DNA of 38,523 bases from Gracilariopsis chorda (GCA_003194525.1 NBIV01000414.1:1-38523); one strand, 5' to 3'. Positions 18,935 through 29,280 are shown, counted from the stretch's first letter. Translations and numbers: made by a program. Notes: generated by a model not told the origin, from the letters alone.

Positions 18935-21900
18935 TTATGACCGAGGTTGTATGTGCTCCGTGCTCGGAGATATCATTCGCCACATTAGTGACCACACCGA
19001 GTCCGGTTCACTACTTCCTCCTTCGCTACCCAGCGACTCGCTCGACAGGGGTGCATCCGGGTCCGCGGAGACGGCCTTCTCGCTTCGCGATGCGTTCAAC
19101 TCCTCCCTGCTCCGGGGGTGCCCATCCGACGATGCCGTATTCCCGATGCGGGCTCGTCCACTGTTCCCAACCTTCTCCCGTGCCGGGCTTACCACGCGTT
19201 CCGTGACAGCAGTACCCTTGCTCTGAAGGGCCTCGGTTAGCGCAGGGTGCGGCGCGAGGGAACTCGCTCGCGAAGCCGTATGAAACGGGACACCGTCCGA
19301 CGCCGGAGCTTCCTTCCGCGATGGCGCGATCGATTCCCGTCCCTCCCCCTCCTTAGGTGAGAGGGCGGTGGGTTCAGGCTGAAGGACCTCCGCGGGCGGA
19401 GTAACGGTTAGGCGTTTGGGGTCAAGCGTGCGTTGCACGATGCGCGCGGCGCGCTCAACCGGTTGATCGGCAATCGGAAGATCCGAGAGTCCCCGTTTCG
19501 GGTGCGGTAAGACGGGTGGGCGGGACGGAAGCAGATTATCCGTTGGCGAAGTTACGAGGTCATCCTCCGGGATTGTCACGAGCGGTGATGAGCCCTCAGG
19601 GGGCGCAGGCGCGTGGGCTACGCGGTCGCGTGAGACGCGTTCGAACTGGTTATCGATGTCCAGTACGACTGTGTCGTCGGCGACGGAAACCACCCGATAG
19701 GGTCCATTCACTATCGGTGACAACTTGTGGCGCTTCTCCTTTTCGGGATTATAATATTCCTTTCGCAGGAAGACAGAATCCCCTTCCGAGACCTGGGGTA
19801 TCGGGGTACGAATCTTCGCGTCGAAGTTCTGTTTGTATGCCTCCTGGGCTTTTCCCATAGCCTTTCGGGCGGTAGGGACCATGTTCTTCAACCATTCCTT
19901 CCAGTAATCTCGATATAACCTTGGTGAAGGGTACCCCGAGACGTTCGGTTGCGCTTCAATAGCCATGGGTGGCGGAATCCGAGACAGGACCAGCTCAAAT
20001 GGAGCGAGGGTCGTGACCCGGTGTACCTGGGTGTTATACGGGTACGTAATAGCGTCCGTGTACAAGTCCCATTCCATGGGGTGATCCGCGACATACGCGC
20101 GCAGTGCGTTGAGCATAGTACGATTGAATCGTTCCACTTGTCCGTTACACTGCGGGTGGTAGGTGGTAGTAAACATATTCTTGATTCCCAAGATTCTACA
20201 TACGTCCTGAAAGAACTTTGAGGTAAATTGAGATCCGTTGTCGGAGAGTAGATGTACCGGCGGGCCGTAAGTAAAGACCCAGTGGGTTACGAACGCACGC
20301 GCAACCACGTCCGCGGTAATCCGTTTAAGCGGTACTGTTCTCACCAACTTTGAGAAGCGGTCAGTAATGACGAGAAGATACTTGTAACCACGTTTGGTTT
20401 TGACAAGCTCGCCCAAGATATCAATAGCGACATATTCGAGTGGCGCCCGTGCCGGGAATAGTGTTAACTTCTTCGAGTACTTCCGAAGTTTCACATTATT
20501 CTTCGCACATTCCACGCACGAGCGACGAACTGCATAGCAGTCAAATGCCATAGCAGGCCAATAGAAGTCCCTGCGAAGGGTCAGGTATAGTTTCCTCCCG
20601 CCGGGATGTGCACCCAACTTCGCGTAATGCGATAGATGCAAGACGCGCTGCTGCAGCGTGTGAGGTACAACGATCTGTGGGGCCCGTGTCAGCGACCTGA
20701 CTAGGTAGCCTCGATCGTTCACCGCAAAGGGTATCTGTGCACCCCCGTTAAGACGGGCACGAATCTGGGCACAGAAAGGATCCTGCTGTTGTTCACGGAT
20801 CATTTTCTCAGAGGATATGGGAACAACCTGGCCATCCGGAGGATCTGTAGGGCTTGCAGCCAGAATATCATCACAGATGTCATCCCCATTCACGTCTGGG
20901 TCGTCTTCTTCCGTTCCCTCCGGGGATTGTGCCATGAAACATGGTATTTCCAGATCGTCGACCGGTTCGGTTTCCGCTGATGTTCCTAAGTGCGATAGGG
21001 CGTCAGCCTGAGTATTCAGGGATCCCTTCTTGTAGAGGACATCAAATGTAAATTCCGAGAGTCGGAGACGCCAACGCATGAGGCGGCCCGACGGCTCTCG
21101 AATTTCAAGTAGCCAACGGAGAGCCGAGTGATCGGTGTGAACCTTGAAATGGTTACCCATAAGGTATGGTCGAAGCGTTGCCAACACCCAAACAACAGCA
21201 AGACACTCCTTCTCGGACACCGAGTAGTTGCGCTCGTGAACGTTCAACGAACGTGACCAATATCCGATCGGATGTCTTTCTCCTTCTTCCGTGACTTGAA
21301 ACAACGCACAACCCACCTGGTGGGCACTTGAGTCAGTATCCACTTCGAAGGGTAAGTCCGGGTGCGGTAAGGCCAGAACTGGCGGGGACGTTACAGCGTC
21401 GACAAGAGACGAGAATGCTGACGACTCAGCCTCGTCAAAGACGTCCAGTTCGGTGGGTTGTCCTTTCCGGAGGAGTGCGTTAAGCGGTGCTGACAAGTCG
21501 GCGAAGTTCGGGACGAATCGGTGATATACATTGCAAAGTCCTAGGAAGGATCGAAGCTCCGTTTGATTAGTCGGATGTTTCGCCTCTCGAAGTGATTTCA
21601 CTCTTGCTTCATCGATTGAAAGCTGTCCGGGGCGGATGATTTGTCCCAGGTATTTAACCGAATCGGCGCAGAACTCACACTTTCCCAGCTTCAGGGTGAT
21701 GCCCGCGTTGCGGAGCACTGTCAAGACTTCCCGGACATGGGACAGGTGATCGTCCAAGTTATTGGAGAACACTATAATGTCGTCCAAGTATAGCAGACAG
21801 CTGGTCCATTTGAACCTCGCCAAGAGGATATCGATTGCCCGTTGGAATGTAGCTGGGGCATTCGTTAGTCCAAACGGCATTCGCTTAAAGCGATATAGTC

Positions 21901-23491
21901 CTTGATGGCACACAAACGCGGTCTTATCACGATCTTCTTTCCTAATAGGGACCTGCCAGTATCCCGAATTGGCATCAAGGGTAGTGAACACCGTGGCGCT
22001 CCCCAGGGAGTCAATGTACTCGTCCATTCGTGGAATCGGATAGACGTCCTTGACGGTAACCGCATTCAGGCGGCGGTAATCCACACAGAAACGCCATGAT
22101 CCATCCGCTTTCGGAACAAGGACAACAGGAGAAGCCCAAGGGGATTGTGCTGCTTCGATAACTCCAGCTCGCAGCATCTTCTCCACCTGAGATTTCTCTT
22201 CCCCCCTTGCTTTAGGGCCTGCCCGATACGGGTGCTGTGCAATAGGCCGTGTATCCGGCAACAAATCAATCCGATGTTCGGTTACCCCTATCGTCCCCAG
22301 GGAACCGTCCCACATGGCGGTAAAGTCCCTGAGCATGTCACGAAACTTCTCACGATGAGATTCAATAATTTGATCCAGGTCCAACTTATCCAAAGCCTGT
22401 TCTGGGTCTAACGCAGTATCTGCCGATGCTGAAGTCGTGCTCTTCTGAGCTTCTTCGACAGTCGAATCTGAACTTTCCCGGGGGGGATCCAACGGAACGA
22501 ACGGGACCTCCTCCCCCTCCTTAGGGTCTTGTATTCCGAGAACGTCGGATATCGGAATCTTTGTAGGAAGGATAGCCAACGGATGCGGAAGCATGTTGCC
22601 CAGGACCTGGTTTTTAACCAACCACTGAGTGGTAGTTCCGAGGTTAGCAACGAGAACCTTAAAGGGTTTGTCCGGCTCGACGGATACGATCCCATTTGCT
22701 AATGCGAGACGGCGCTGTTCGTAGAGCGAGGGGAGCGGTTGAACAACCTGCAACCCGTGGTGTTTGGATGTTACCGAGACCCACACCTGAGATTCCTTCG
22801 GGATCGAAACTGGTTCCGCGACGCGAATCTTCGTAGATGCTCGATCCACATTGGACGCTTCCTGAGCAGCAGGTAAAGGTACCCGTTTACGGGAGGCGTG
22901 TCGCAAGGGCTTCCGTACAATCGGGATGGTCGAACCGTTGGCCAATTCCACGGATCTGGAGCGAGGGCGGATAGCTTCCACGAAGCGGTCACAGAAATCA
23001 CAACCGAGGATGACCGGTGCAGCAAGAGAATCGCATACGATGAAGTCCAACTTCACCACGTAGGTGCCTAGTCTGAGTACCAGAGGAATTGTTCCAAGAG
23101 TCTGGAGCGGGTTGTTATTAGCGTCCGCCAGATCCAGACTTGGACCAATGCGAATGCATTTCCGCATGGCGGGTGGAATAATCCCGATATTGATCAGGTT
23201 CGGAGCGGCACCTGTATCCAGGACAGATAACTGACGAACCATGAACTGGTTAGAGAGACCGAGGTCACTATAAAATTTATAGTTCCTCTTGGCCATTACC
23301 AAAACTCGATCCGGGATGCGGAGGTTACGGGACCGTATCCACGGACGACGCAGAGCCATTAAGTGGTCCGAGCTCACGTCTTCTTGAGCCAGTTTCCTCG
23401 TAAGGATTTTGGCAGGGGAGCGAAGCGGTGGCGCCTCAGGCGTCTTCAACTTCTGCTTGGAAGACACCCCTCCCGTGGGGGAGACTCCCAA
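18935..23491 (-). CDS. E3 pol (protease, RT, RNase H, integrase)
   Basis: 1518-codon frame in the -1 frame relative to gag. The first codon of the listed span is TTG, and the frame is open further upstream into the gag end, so it is probably made as a Gag-Pol fusion. Protease LDTGAAPNLI (Asp92). RT: VDYRRLNAVTV, LDANSGYW and catalytic YLDD (568-571). RNase H: EVDTDSSAHQ (Asp718), YSVSEKE, HTDHSAL and NTQADALS. Integrase: H955, H962, C992, C995, then D1024 (AIDILG), D1084 (SDNGSQFT), E1120 (NGQVERFNR) and the NGPYRVV module. A tail of about 230 residues rich in Ser, Pro, Glu and Arg follows instead of a chromodomain. No internal stop or frameshift, so the enzyme set looks intact. Confidence 0.95.
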   Translation of the reverse strand: MGVSPTGGVSSKQKLKTPEAPPLRSPAKILTRKLAQEDVSSDHLMALRRPWIRSRNLRIPDRVLVMAKRNYKFYSDLGLSNQFMVRQLSVLDTGAAPNLINIGIIPPAMRKCIRIGPSLDLADANNNPLQTLGTIPLVLRLGTYVVKLDFIVCDSLAAPVILGCDFCDRFVEAIRPRSRSVELANGSTIPIVRKPLRHASRKRVPLPAAQEASNVDRASTKIRVAEPVSIPKESQVWVSVTSKHHGLQVVQPLPSLYEQRRLALANGIVSVEPDKPFKVLVANLGTTTQWLVKNQVLGNMLPHPLAILPTKIPISDVLGIQDPKEGEEVPFVPLDPPRESSDSTVEEAQKSTTSASADTALDPEQALDKLDLDQIIESHREKFRDMLRDFTAMWDGSLGTIGVTEHRIDLLPDTRPIAQHPYRAGPKARGEEKSQVEKMLRAGVIEAAQSPWASPVVLVPKADGSWRFCVDYRRLNAVTVKDVYPIPRMDEYIDSLGSATVFTTLDANSGYWQVPIRKEDRDKTAFVCHQGLYRFKRMPFGLTNAPATFQRAIDILLARFKWTSCLLYLDDIIVFSNNLDDHLSHVREVLTVLRNAGITLKLGKCEFCADSVKYLGQIIRPGQLSIDEARVKSLREAKHPTNQTELRSFLGLCNVYHRFVPNFADLSAPLNALLRKGQPTELDVFDEAESSAFSSLVDAVTSPPVLALPHPDLPFEVDTDSSAHQVGCALFQVTEEGERHPIGYWSRSLNVHERNYSVSEKECLAVVWVLATLRPYLMGNHFKVHTDHSALRWLLEIREPSGRLMRWRLRLSEFTFDVLYKKGSLNTQADALSHLGTSAETEPVDDLEIPCFMAQSPEGTEEDDPDVNGDDICDDILAASPTDPPDGQVVPISSEKMIREQQQDPFCAQIRARLNGGAQIPFAVNDRGYLVRSLTRAPQIVVPHTLQQRVLHLSHYAKLGAHPGGRKLYLTLRRDFYWPAMAFDCYAVRRSCVECAKNNVKLRKYSKKLTLFPARAPLEYVAIDILGELVKTKRGYKYLLVITDRFSKLVRTVPLKRITADVVARAFVTHWVFTYGPPVHLLSDNGSQFTSKFFQDVCRILGIKNMFTTTYHPQCNGQVERFNRTMLNALRAYVADHPMEWDLYTDAITYPYNTQVHRVTTLAPFELVLSRIPPPMAIEAQPNVSGYPSPRLYRDYWKEWLKNMVPTARKAMGKAQEAYKQNFDAKIRTPIPQVSEGDSVFLRKEYYNPEKEKRHKLSPIVNGPYRVVSVADDTVVLDIDNQFERVSRDRVAHAPAPPEGSSPLVTIPEDDLVTSPTDNLLPSRPPVLPHPKRGLSDLPIADQPVERAARIVQRTLDPKRLTVTPPAEVLQPEPTALSPKEGEGRESIAPSRKEAPASDGVPFHTASRASSLAPHPALTEALQSKGTAVTERVVSPAREKVGNSGRARIGNTASSDGHPRSREELNASRSEKAVSADPDAPLSSESLGSEGGSSEPDSVWSLMWRMISPSTEHIQPRS

Positions 23492-23503
23492 GATTAGTTT
23501 TTC
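23465..23503 (-). promoter_or_regulatory. E3 gag-pol -1 frameshift signal (putative)
   Basis: At the gag end the codons AAA AAC TAA (from 23502) give the heptamer G-AAA-AAC just before the stop at 23496-23494. Slipping back one base enters the open pol frame. Downstream the minus strand has GGGAG-T-CTCCC-CCAC-GGGAG (23489-23470), where the middle CTCCC can pair with either GGGAG. A stem of five GC-rich pairs with a 4-nt loop begins 13 nt after the heptamer. Layout fits -1 frameshifting, although the first heptamer base is G rather than A. Confidence 0.55.
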
Positions 23504-25536
23504 GGGACCGAATCGACCGCTGGGTGCGGATGAGCCCGTTCCGAAAGGTTTGGGTTGTTACCGTTCGCGGTTTTCGCGGCTTCTCGAGCTTGAGCATTGC
23601 GGACCGCAGCCTTTGCGTCTTCATACGAATTACTCGGGACACGAGCCTTATGCTCCGGTGGGAGATTCTCATAATTTCCCACGATCTTCCACATCTCGCG
23701 AATGGGGAGGGTACACTGCGACGCAGTATGACCTTCAAGGTAACAAATGTAGCAAATCAGCGGGGCTGAACGTGTTCCGGTGGCGTGGGACATCATTCCG
23801 CGGTGCTGAGGGTGTTGTGGTTGTAATACTGGTTGCTTCGGGTTGGACCATCCCGGGCGGGAGTGTCGTGTGGCGCTCGACGCGTAGGCTAGCGGGGCTG
23901 GGGGGACCCGACCGGGGTTTGCGTAAAAGGCCGGATCTGCCACGGGTGGTGTAACCGTGGACGGCAGTTCCGAGGTTGCCAACGACTGTTCAAGACTGCC
24001 AAGATACTGGATGTTATCCGCAAATCCGGAAGGTGGTCCCGGGTTAGGGAGAGATGCCGAGGAAGCCTCGTTCTCGACGAAGAGAGCTTTCGACGACCGA
24101 CGCCTCGGGTCTCTCGCTCTGAGGGTGTCACCCTCAGCCTGCGCGTACTGGACCAGTTCCAGATACGTTGCCTTGTGCTTCTCTTCCCCGTAGCGGGACA
24201 CCAGTGCCCTGATACCAGGATCTAAACCATCCACCAGCATGGAGCAACGCTCAAAAGCGGTAAACACATTTCCACAACGATGAAACGCTTTATTCAAGCG
24301 AGTTGAATACGACGTTTCCGTTTCACCAGGCTTCTGTTTCGTATCGCGAACCGCCACGATGGCTTGACTGATTGCAGTTCCCGTCGCGTACGACCTGAGC
24401 AGGTAGTGTACAGCCTCGGGCCAGCACGTAACACCTCCTTTTGAGGCCCTGGACGAACCCCTGACCGAGTTGTACTGATCTTCAGCCATTCCTGAAAGAA
24501 AGTAGGGCAACGCAACGTATGCCTGCGCCTCACTCATTTCGAGTACGTCTGCTTCCTGCACAAAGCGGGCCAGAAAATCCAACACGAGGATCGGATCTTC
24601 ACCGGAGAACTTCTGCTTAAGCATCATCACATTCATACGACGTATGAGATCCTTCACCCGACCGGTGTCTCTCGAACTTCGAGTGCCCGAAGAGTCTTCC
24701 AATCGGTAATAACGATAGGACAACAGCTTCCTGTAAAGGGGATTCGTCGGTTTCAATTCCTTCAAGCCGAGATGACGGCGACCTTTCTCCTGCGCACGGA
24801 TTGCTCCATGGGAGGTGTAGGTAGCCCTCGAACTAGGTTCTTCTCCGCGACGGCGGCCTCTCCCTTCACGCGATGATCTCGAAGGCGAGCTACTCGAACT
24901 TGTTTCCGAGTCGGAACTTGACGAAACTTCATAACGATGAACTCTCTTTCCAGGGTGACGGGGGAGGTGACTGGAGCGGTGTTGGGTTGAGATGACCTTC
25001 ACTTCCTCCTGTCTCGGAGCGTTCAGGTCTTCTCTGAGCAACGCTTCCAGCGTGTTCATACGTCCGGTTACCCGCATCATATGGGTTTTAACTTCCTCCA
25101 CGAACTCCCGATATCCTTCTACGAAGGCAGCCGGAGTACCCAGACACTCCAGAATGGAATTCACATCAGCTCTCAGGAGACGAATATCTCCCGAATAATC
25201 CCGAGCCAGGGAGTCACTACATCGCCGTTCCAACTCGGTAACTTGCTGCGAGAGGGAGGCGTGGGCCACATTGGCAATGTCGATTCTCGACTCGAGGAGA
25301 TGGTACTTAGGCGACCCGGGTCTCGGGGGGACAGCCGACGGCGTTTCGACCACCGGAGGGGGCGTAGTGGCCACAGCTGTCACGGCTCGAGGCACCGAGG
25401 TTGCCGATGGGATTCCTTGGGATTCCAGACCGACGGCATCGGTAAGTAGTTGTTCCGGAACGGACCTTCGTGATCTCGCCGCTGCGGCGTTCCGTTGCGG
25501 ACCATTCCTGGGGGAACTCGGAGCTGTGGGCAGCAT
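23494..25536 (-). CDS. E3 gag (capsid/nucleocapsid)
   Basis: 680-aa frame starting at an ATG (MLPTAPSSP). The N-terminus is low complexity, then a helical or coiled-coil-like part (about 80-170), then a Ser/Arg tract with phosphorylation-type runs (SSSSDSETSSSSS). A retrotransposon gag capsid-like region spans about 290-450 (FLARFVQEADVLEMSEAQAY, ALPYFLSGMA, YSTRLNKAFHRCGNV). A canonical nucleocapsid knuckle C-x2-C-x4-H-x4-C follows (CYICYLEGHTASQC, about 595-610). It would package element RNA into cytoplasmic particles. It ends VPKN at the frameshift site. Complete and undamaged. Confidence 0.92.
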   Translation of the reverse strand: MLPTAPSSPRNGPQRNAAAARSRRSVPEQLLTDAVGLESQGIPSATSVPRAVTAVATTPPPVVETPSAVPPRPGSPKYHLLESRIDIANVAHASLSQQVTELERRCSDSLARDYSGDIRLLRADVNSILECLGTPAAFVEGYREFVEEVKTHMMRVTGRMNTLEALLREDLNAPRQEEVKVISTQHRSSHLPRHPGKRVHRYEVSSSSDSETSSSSSPSRSSREGRGRRRGEEPSSRATYTSHGAIRAQEKGRRHLGLKELKPTNPLYRKLLSYRYYRLEDSSGTRSSRDTGRVKDLIRRMNVMMLKQKFSGEDPILVLDFLARFVQEADVLEMSEAQAYVALPYFLSGMAEDQYNSVRGSSRASKGGVTCWPEAVHYLLRSYATGTAISQAIVAVRDTKQKPGETETSYSTRLNKAFHRCGNVFTAFERCSMLVDGLDPGIRALVSRYGEEKHKATYLELVQYAQAEGDTLRARDPRRRSSKALFVENEASSASLPNPGPPSGFADNIQYLGSLEQSLATSELPSTVTPPVADPAFYANPGRVPPAPLAYASSATRHSRPGWSNPKQPVLQPQHPQHRGMMSHATGTRSAPLICYICYLEGHTASQCTLPIREMWKIVGNYENLPPEHKARVPSNSYEDAKAAVRNAQAREAAKTANGNNPNLSERAHPHPAVDSVPKN

Positions 25537-25669
25537 ACTGCAGATAGCCGTCCACGGCTTACTTCACCAGTCCCACAGCTTGGGAATCTCAACGAATGAG
25601 CAAAAAGGGATTAAAGGAAAAGGGGAAGCGGACTTCCGACAGGCCGGATTGAAAGCCAAACCCGTTCTA

Positions 25670-25682
25670 GGTCGGGAGACCA
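25670..25682 (-). promoter_or_regulatory. E3 primer-binding site
   Basis: On the minus strand, two nucleotides after the 5' LTR, comes TGGTCTCCCGACC: TGG pairs with a tRNA CCA end and the rest would match a tRNA acceptor arm ending GGTCGGGAGA. I cannot name the tRNA. This is the conventional arrangement, unlike E1/E2. Confidence 0.75.
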
Positions 25683-25684
25683 CT

Positions 25685-26597
25685 TGTGGTGCAATCCCAG
25701 TGTGGGAAAGGCACCCAAGGCAGCTCGAAGCCTTGCTCTCTTGGAGAGATAGGCCCAGCTGGGTAGAGCCCTCCGTGTCCCGTATGACGGGTGTAACTCC
25801 GTCGGGAGCCTGGATGTACCTCGGAGGTTTAGGGGTTAGAACGGGTCGGAACCACGGCTGGTACGGAAGTAGCCTGCGAGCAGGGGAACAAAAGAGGGAA
25901 AGGGACCACCCGACGGGGGCGTGCGGAAAGCGGGAACAGACCCCGGAGGGGGGTGCCGATACACACACACGAACACGCACCGCGCGGCGGTTAGGGGATA
26001 TGAGGGGAAGAGATGGTCTCACGGTCTCACGACACACGTCGGTAATATCAATACCCAAAACTGGGGCGGAGATAGAGCCTGTACGGGCGGTCACACGACA
26101 ACAATGAATACCACGAGTGGTCACAACCCACTGGGTACGACGAGCACGGTCTCCTCGGTGGTGCGAGTCGGGTGAAACTACCGGGCAAGCGGTGTACCTC
26201 CGCGAGGAGTTAGACACTTCGCATGGCGAATAGAGTCAGAGCCGAACTCTCCCTTCTTTTCTTGGTGAGCTCGCCGTCGTGCGGCCGACGCTCAAGTACT
26301 AGCTCAGTGCAGTACAGTAGGTAGTGCACTAGCCTAAGTAAAATTAACCCCTAAACTACACTAAAATAAGTAGCCATTTTGGGCCTCCTGGCCGGGGCTG
26401 TAGCCACGTGTCCACCACCCTTGCCAGGCAAGTACCACAAAATATGAATGTTCCCATAACCACCCTGGGTAACCCGACCGCTAATTAGCCCGGTAAACGG
26501 GGGCTAAAATTCATGCATCCCGCTTCATCGCTCGCACCGAGTACACCTCAGATATGAGTTTCACCATCGCCCGTACGCGGGAATGTATTGCACTACA
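25685..26597 (-). repeat. E3 5' LTR
   Basis: 913 bp, matching 15014-15924 except for five substitutions and a 2-bp insertion (GA, near 26071). In element orientation it starts TGTAGTGCAATAC and ends ATTGCACCACA. Confidence 0.95.
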
Positions 26598-27740
26598 GAG
26601 GCATCTGTGAAGAGACATAGGATGTGCTTGAATTTCGGGTACGCAAGCTTGACCGAAGCGGCTAATTGATTTTTGATGTCAGCGAAAGCTGAGTCATGTG
26701 TGGCGCCCCATGAGGTGCTGAGGGAAAGGTTGCAAACTGCTTGCTTGGTTATCTTACCGACTTTGGAATAACATTCTTCGAGTAGAGCGTGCAGCGGAGC
26801 AATTCGCTCGGCGTAGGCAGGGATTGCGTTACGCATCCAGTTCGTAGCGCATACGAACTGTTGGAGTTCACTTGCCATTGTGGGGGTCTTCATGGACACC
26901 AATGTGCTGAAATGTCGTGGATGATACTCTATACCTTGTGCCGAAATGATCCTTCCGCAGAACTGGACCTGGTGTGCAAATAGAGTTGACTTCTCTGCAT
27001 GTATCTTGAGTCCTATTTCCTCGCAGACAACAAGGAAAGATTGGATATTGTTGAGCAGTTCTTCTTCGTTGTTCGCGTAGAAAAGAAAATCATCTATCCA
27101 TTGAAGCATCTTGTCGACGCGTCCGTCGAATTTTTCTGACAATACTGCTTGGAAGTGATTTCCGGAGTCACTACCACCTTTTAGAAGACGTTTGGAGGAG
27201 TATACGCCGAGTGGAGTTTGAATCGACATCATTTCCTGTGATTCCGGAGACAGAGGAACTTGCCAATAGCCATGCGCTAGGTCGATATTGGCGAAGCAAG
27301 TGCTTCCTGAAATTTCCTGGAACTTGGACTCAAGGTGTGGCATTGCGGATTGAATCGGTATGGTGCGTGCGTTGGGTCCGCGCAGATCCACAGTGAACCT
27401 TATTTTGGCAGGTCCGGGCTTCGGCACTGCAAGGGGAGGCGAGGCCCAACGAGCTGAAGGGTTTTTGTATATGGCACCAACTGCCTCTAATTCTCGAATC
27501 GTATGGATGATAAAATCCCGTTGCTGCGGTGCATAACGACGTTGGGGAGATCTATATGGCTTAGAATTCTCAGTAGCAGTGATTCTAAGCGAAAGAACAT
27601 CGACAGGTGGGTCCGATCCGAGTTTGATTCTAAACACGGCGCGGTATTCTTCAAGCATTTCAGCAAGCCTCTGGGATCCTTTTTGAGATATGCCGTTTGA
27701 AGTTGCTTCCTTGGTGATTTGAATGAGTCGATAGACTCCT
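26598..27740 (-). pseudogene. E2 pol fragment: reverse transcriptase
   Basis: Middle part of E2 pol. From the frameshift near 27740 it reads SNGISQKGSQRL, then SPQRRYAPQQRDF, KIRFTVDLRGPNAR, NIDLAHGYWQVP and the catalytic QWIDDFLFYAN, then the connection domain, and stops at CLFTDAS where E3 has inserted, immediately after the first RNase H aspartate. It aligns with E1 residues about 510-882. The ORF seems to run on to 26561 only because it enters the E3 LTR. Confidence 0.92.
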
Positions 27741-29223
27741 TGCTATCCTTGCCGATCCCGGCAGCCAGGCATTCCGGTAACTCGATGGGATCATCGTCGG
27801 CAGCCATGTACGACAAAACCTGATACTTGGCAGTAGCGAGTTTAATTTGTTCGGTGTTAATGTCGAACAAATGTTTGTTGTGGATTCTGTCCCTTATCTG
27901 TACCAAGTGATCTTTCAAGTTAAATCCAATGGAGTTAAGGAAAGGTCGACCAAGTAGTATTTCGTCCATGTCGCGATCTACAACGTAGAATTCAATACCA
28001 CGTACCCTAACAGGAATGTTAGAACCAGGAAGGAAGATGGTGACTGTGAGAAGTGCCGTTTTGGACGCAGTGGCGATTGCAGAACCCTTTGACTTGAAAG
28101 CCCCTTCAAGGGTTAGTGGAGTTGGCAAAGCCTTGACTCTGATATCTTGAACCGCAGCTTGTACCTTGTCGAACGTATTCGCATCGATTGCGCTAAAATC
28201 TGCACCAGAGTCTCCAAGAACTGTTTCAAACACAGTGTCTTCCAAGGCTACCCTGAAACGTCCTTCATTTCCGTCCGGGCCTTTTGTCCTTACGCTCGAT
28301 ACACCTGTAACCTTCTTGGCTTTCTTAGTCTTCTTATTTCCATAATGCTTCTCGAAAAGGTCCTTCTTTTTCTCGGGAGAGGTAAAGTGACAGTCCTTGA
28401 GACGGTGAACACCGTCACAGTCCTCATTAAGACACGGCTTATTCCATTCTGTGTCTTTCCGCTTACTGGTACGACGGTTTGACACCGCAGGATCTGCGTT
28501 AGGTGTTATCTCCGGGTTTCCGGTACCAAAACCTTTGGTGTTTGCTTTGCTGCGTTCACGAAAACTACGGCTTTTACGTGGGTTAACACGTGCTCGTGCA
28601 GTTTCCGTCAGGGCAAATTCGAGAGCGATGTTGGATACCTCATCTCTGAAGAGCTTGATACTCGCAAGCTGTTCTTTTTTCCATGCCTTCCTCATCATTC
28701 GAATGCGTTCCTGCAGTACGTCGGGTTGGAACTTCCCGACAAGGCGGTCAAGAAGCTTCTTTGCCAGGTCAGTGTCCTTCAATATTTCTGAAGCGTTGTT
28801 CTGGTCCAACGCAGTAAACACTGAAATAATAAAGTTTGATACACTACCAGCAGGGTCTTCTTTGCTCAGTTTGAAGGAGACTATGCGAAGTGCGGCATCG
28901 ATACGCTCAGCGAGGTCTTTCGGGGATGAGCTAGAAGCTCTTTCAAACCAAGCCTGTACTTTGTCCACAGTAGCCTCTTGAAGAGTTTGAGCAGCTTCGA
29001 TGTCGCCCATAACACATAAGGCGTGTAATACATTTGGTTCCACACAATCCTTTACCGTGGCAACTGTTAGTTTAGCATCTTCATCGCGATCGTTGTTCAC
29101 GTCTTCGACTTTGGCTCTGTATGCACCAAAGGCCGTCTCGAATTTGATCAGAGCCGGTTGATCTACAGATTTCAGTTGCGGGGGTTGAATGACAGCGACA
29201 ACACCGTAGTTGGAGGTAGTCAT
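27487..29223 (-). pseudogene. E2 gag and protease (frame lost before RT)
   Basis: Starts at the ATG at 29223 (MTTSNYGVVAVIQPPQLKS), matching the E1 start in wording and in distance from the LTR. The gag region is followed by a knuckle-like C-x4-C-x3-H-x4-C (CLNEDCDGVHRLKDC) and protease VLGDSGADFSAI. Near 27735-27745 a one- or two-base change moves the RT frame out of register; the true coding continues in the neighbouring frame while this frame runs on as nonsense to a stop at 27487. E1 is in one frame here, so this is damage rather than a lineage feature. Upstream codons to 29400 lie in the LTR and are not coding. Confidence 0.9.
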
Positions 29224-29266
29224 TATCGCACTTTGAACAGTACTACAGACAATTTGCTCTTTAAGA

Positions 29267-29280
29267 ACAAAGCGCTTTGT
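29267..29280 (-). promoter_or_regulatory. E2 palindrome at the LTR/internal junction
   Basis: ACAAAGCGCTTTGT, a perfect 14-bp palindrome covering the end of the 5' LTR (29278-29280) and the start of the internal region. The ten internal bases AAGCGCTTTG are identical in E1 although adjoining sequence has diverged, which argues for a function such as priming. Confidence 0.5.

Larger units (their letters stand above)
15009..26602 (-). mobile_element. E3: nested Ty3/gypsy LTR retrotransposon carrying an antisense ORF
   Basis: Minus-strand element inserted into E2 with target duplication GAGGC (15009-15013 and 26598-26602). LTRs are 15014-15924 (911 bp) and 25685-26597 (913 bp), differing by five substitutions and one 2-bp indel. 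In element order: 5' LTR, a tRNA-type primer site (25682-25670), gag (25536-23494), pol (23491-18935), a separate chromodomain ORF (18559-18152), a region holding a 613-codon ORF on the opposite strand (15974-17815), a polypurine tract (15937-15925) and the 3' LTR. It is 11.6 kb, about twice E1, and visibly richer in GC. It belongs to a different gypsy lineage from E1/E2, with separate gag and pol frames, a normal CCHC knuckle and a YLDD box. Confidence 0.95.

Noticed and set aside
18612..19226. 204-codon plus-strand ORF opposite the end of E3 pol
   Set aside because: It lies over the low-complexity pol tail and the following gap, overlaps a real minus-strand gene and has no motif; a shadow ORF is likelier.
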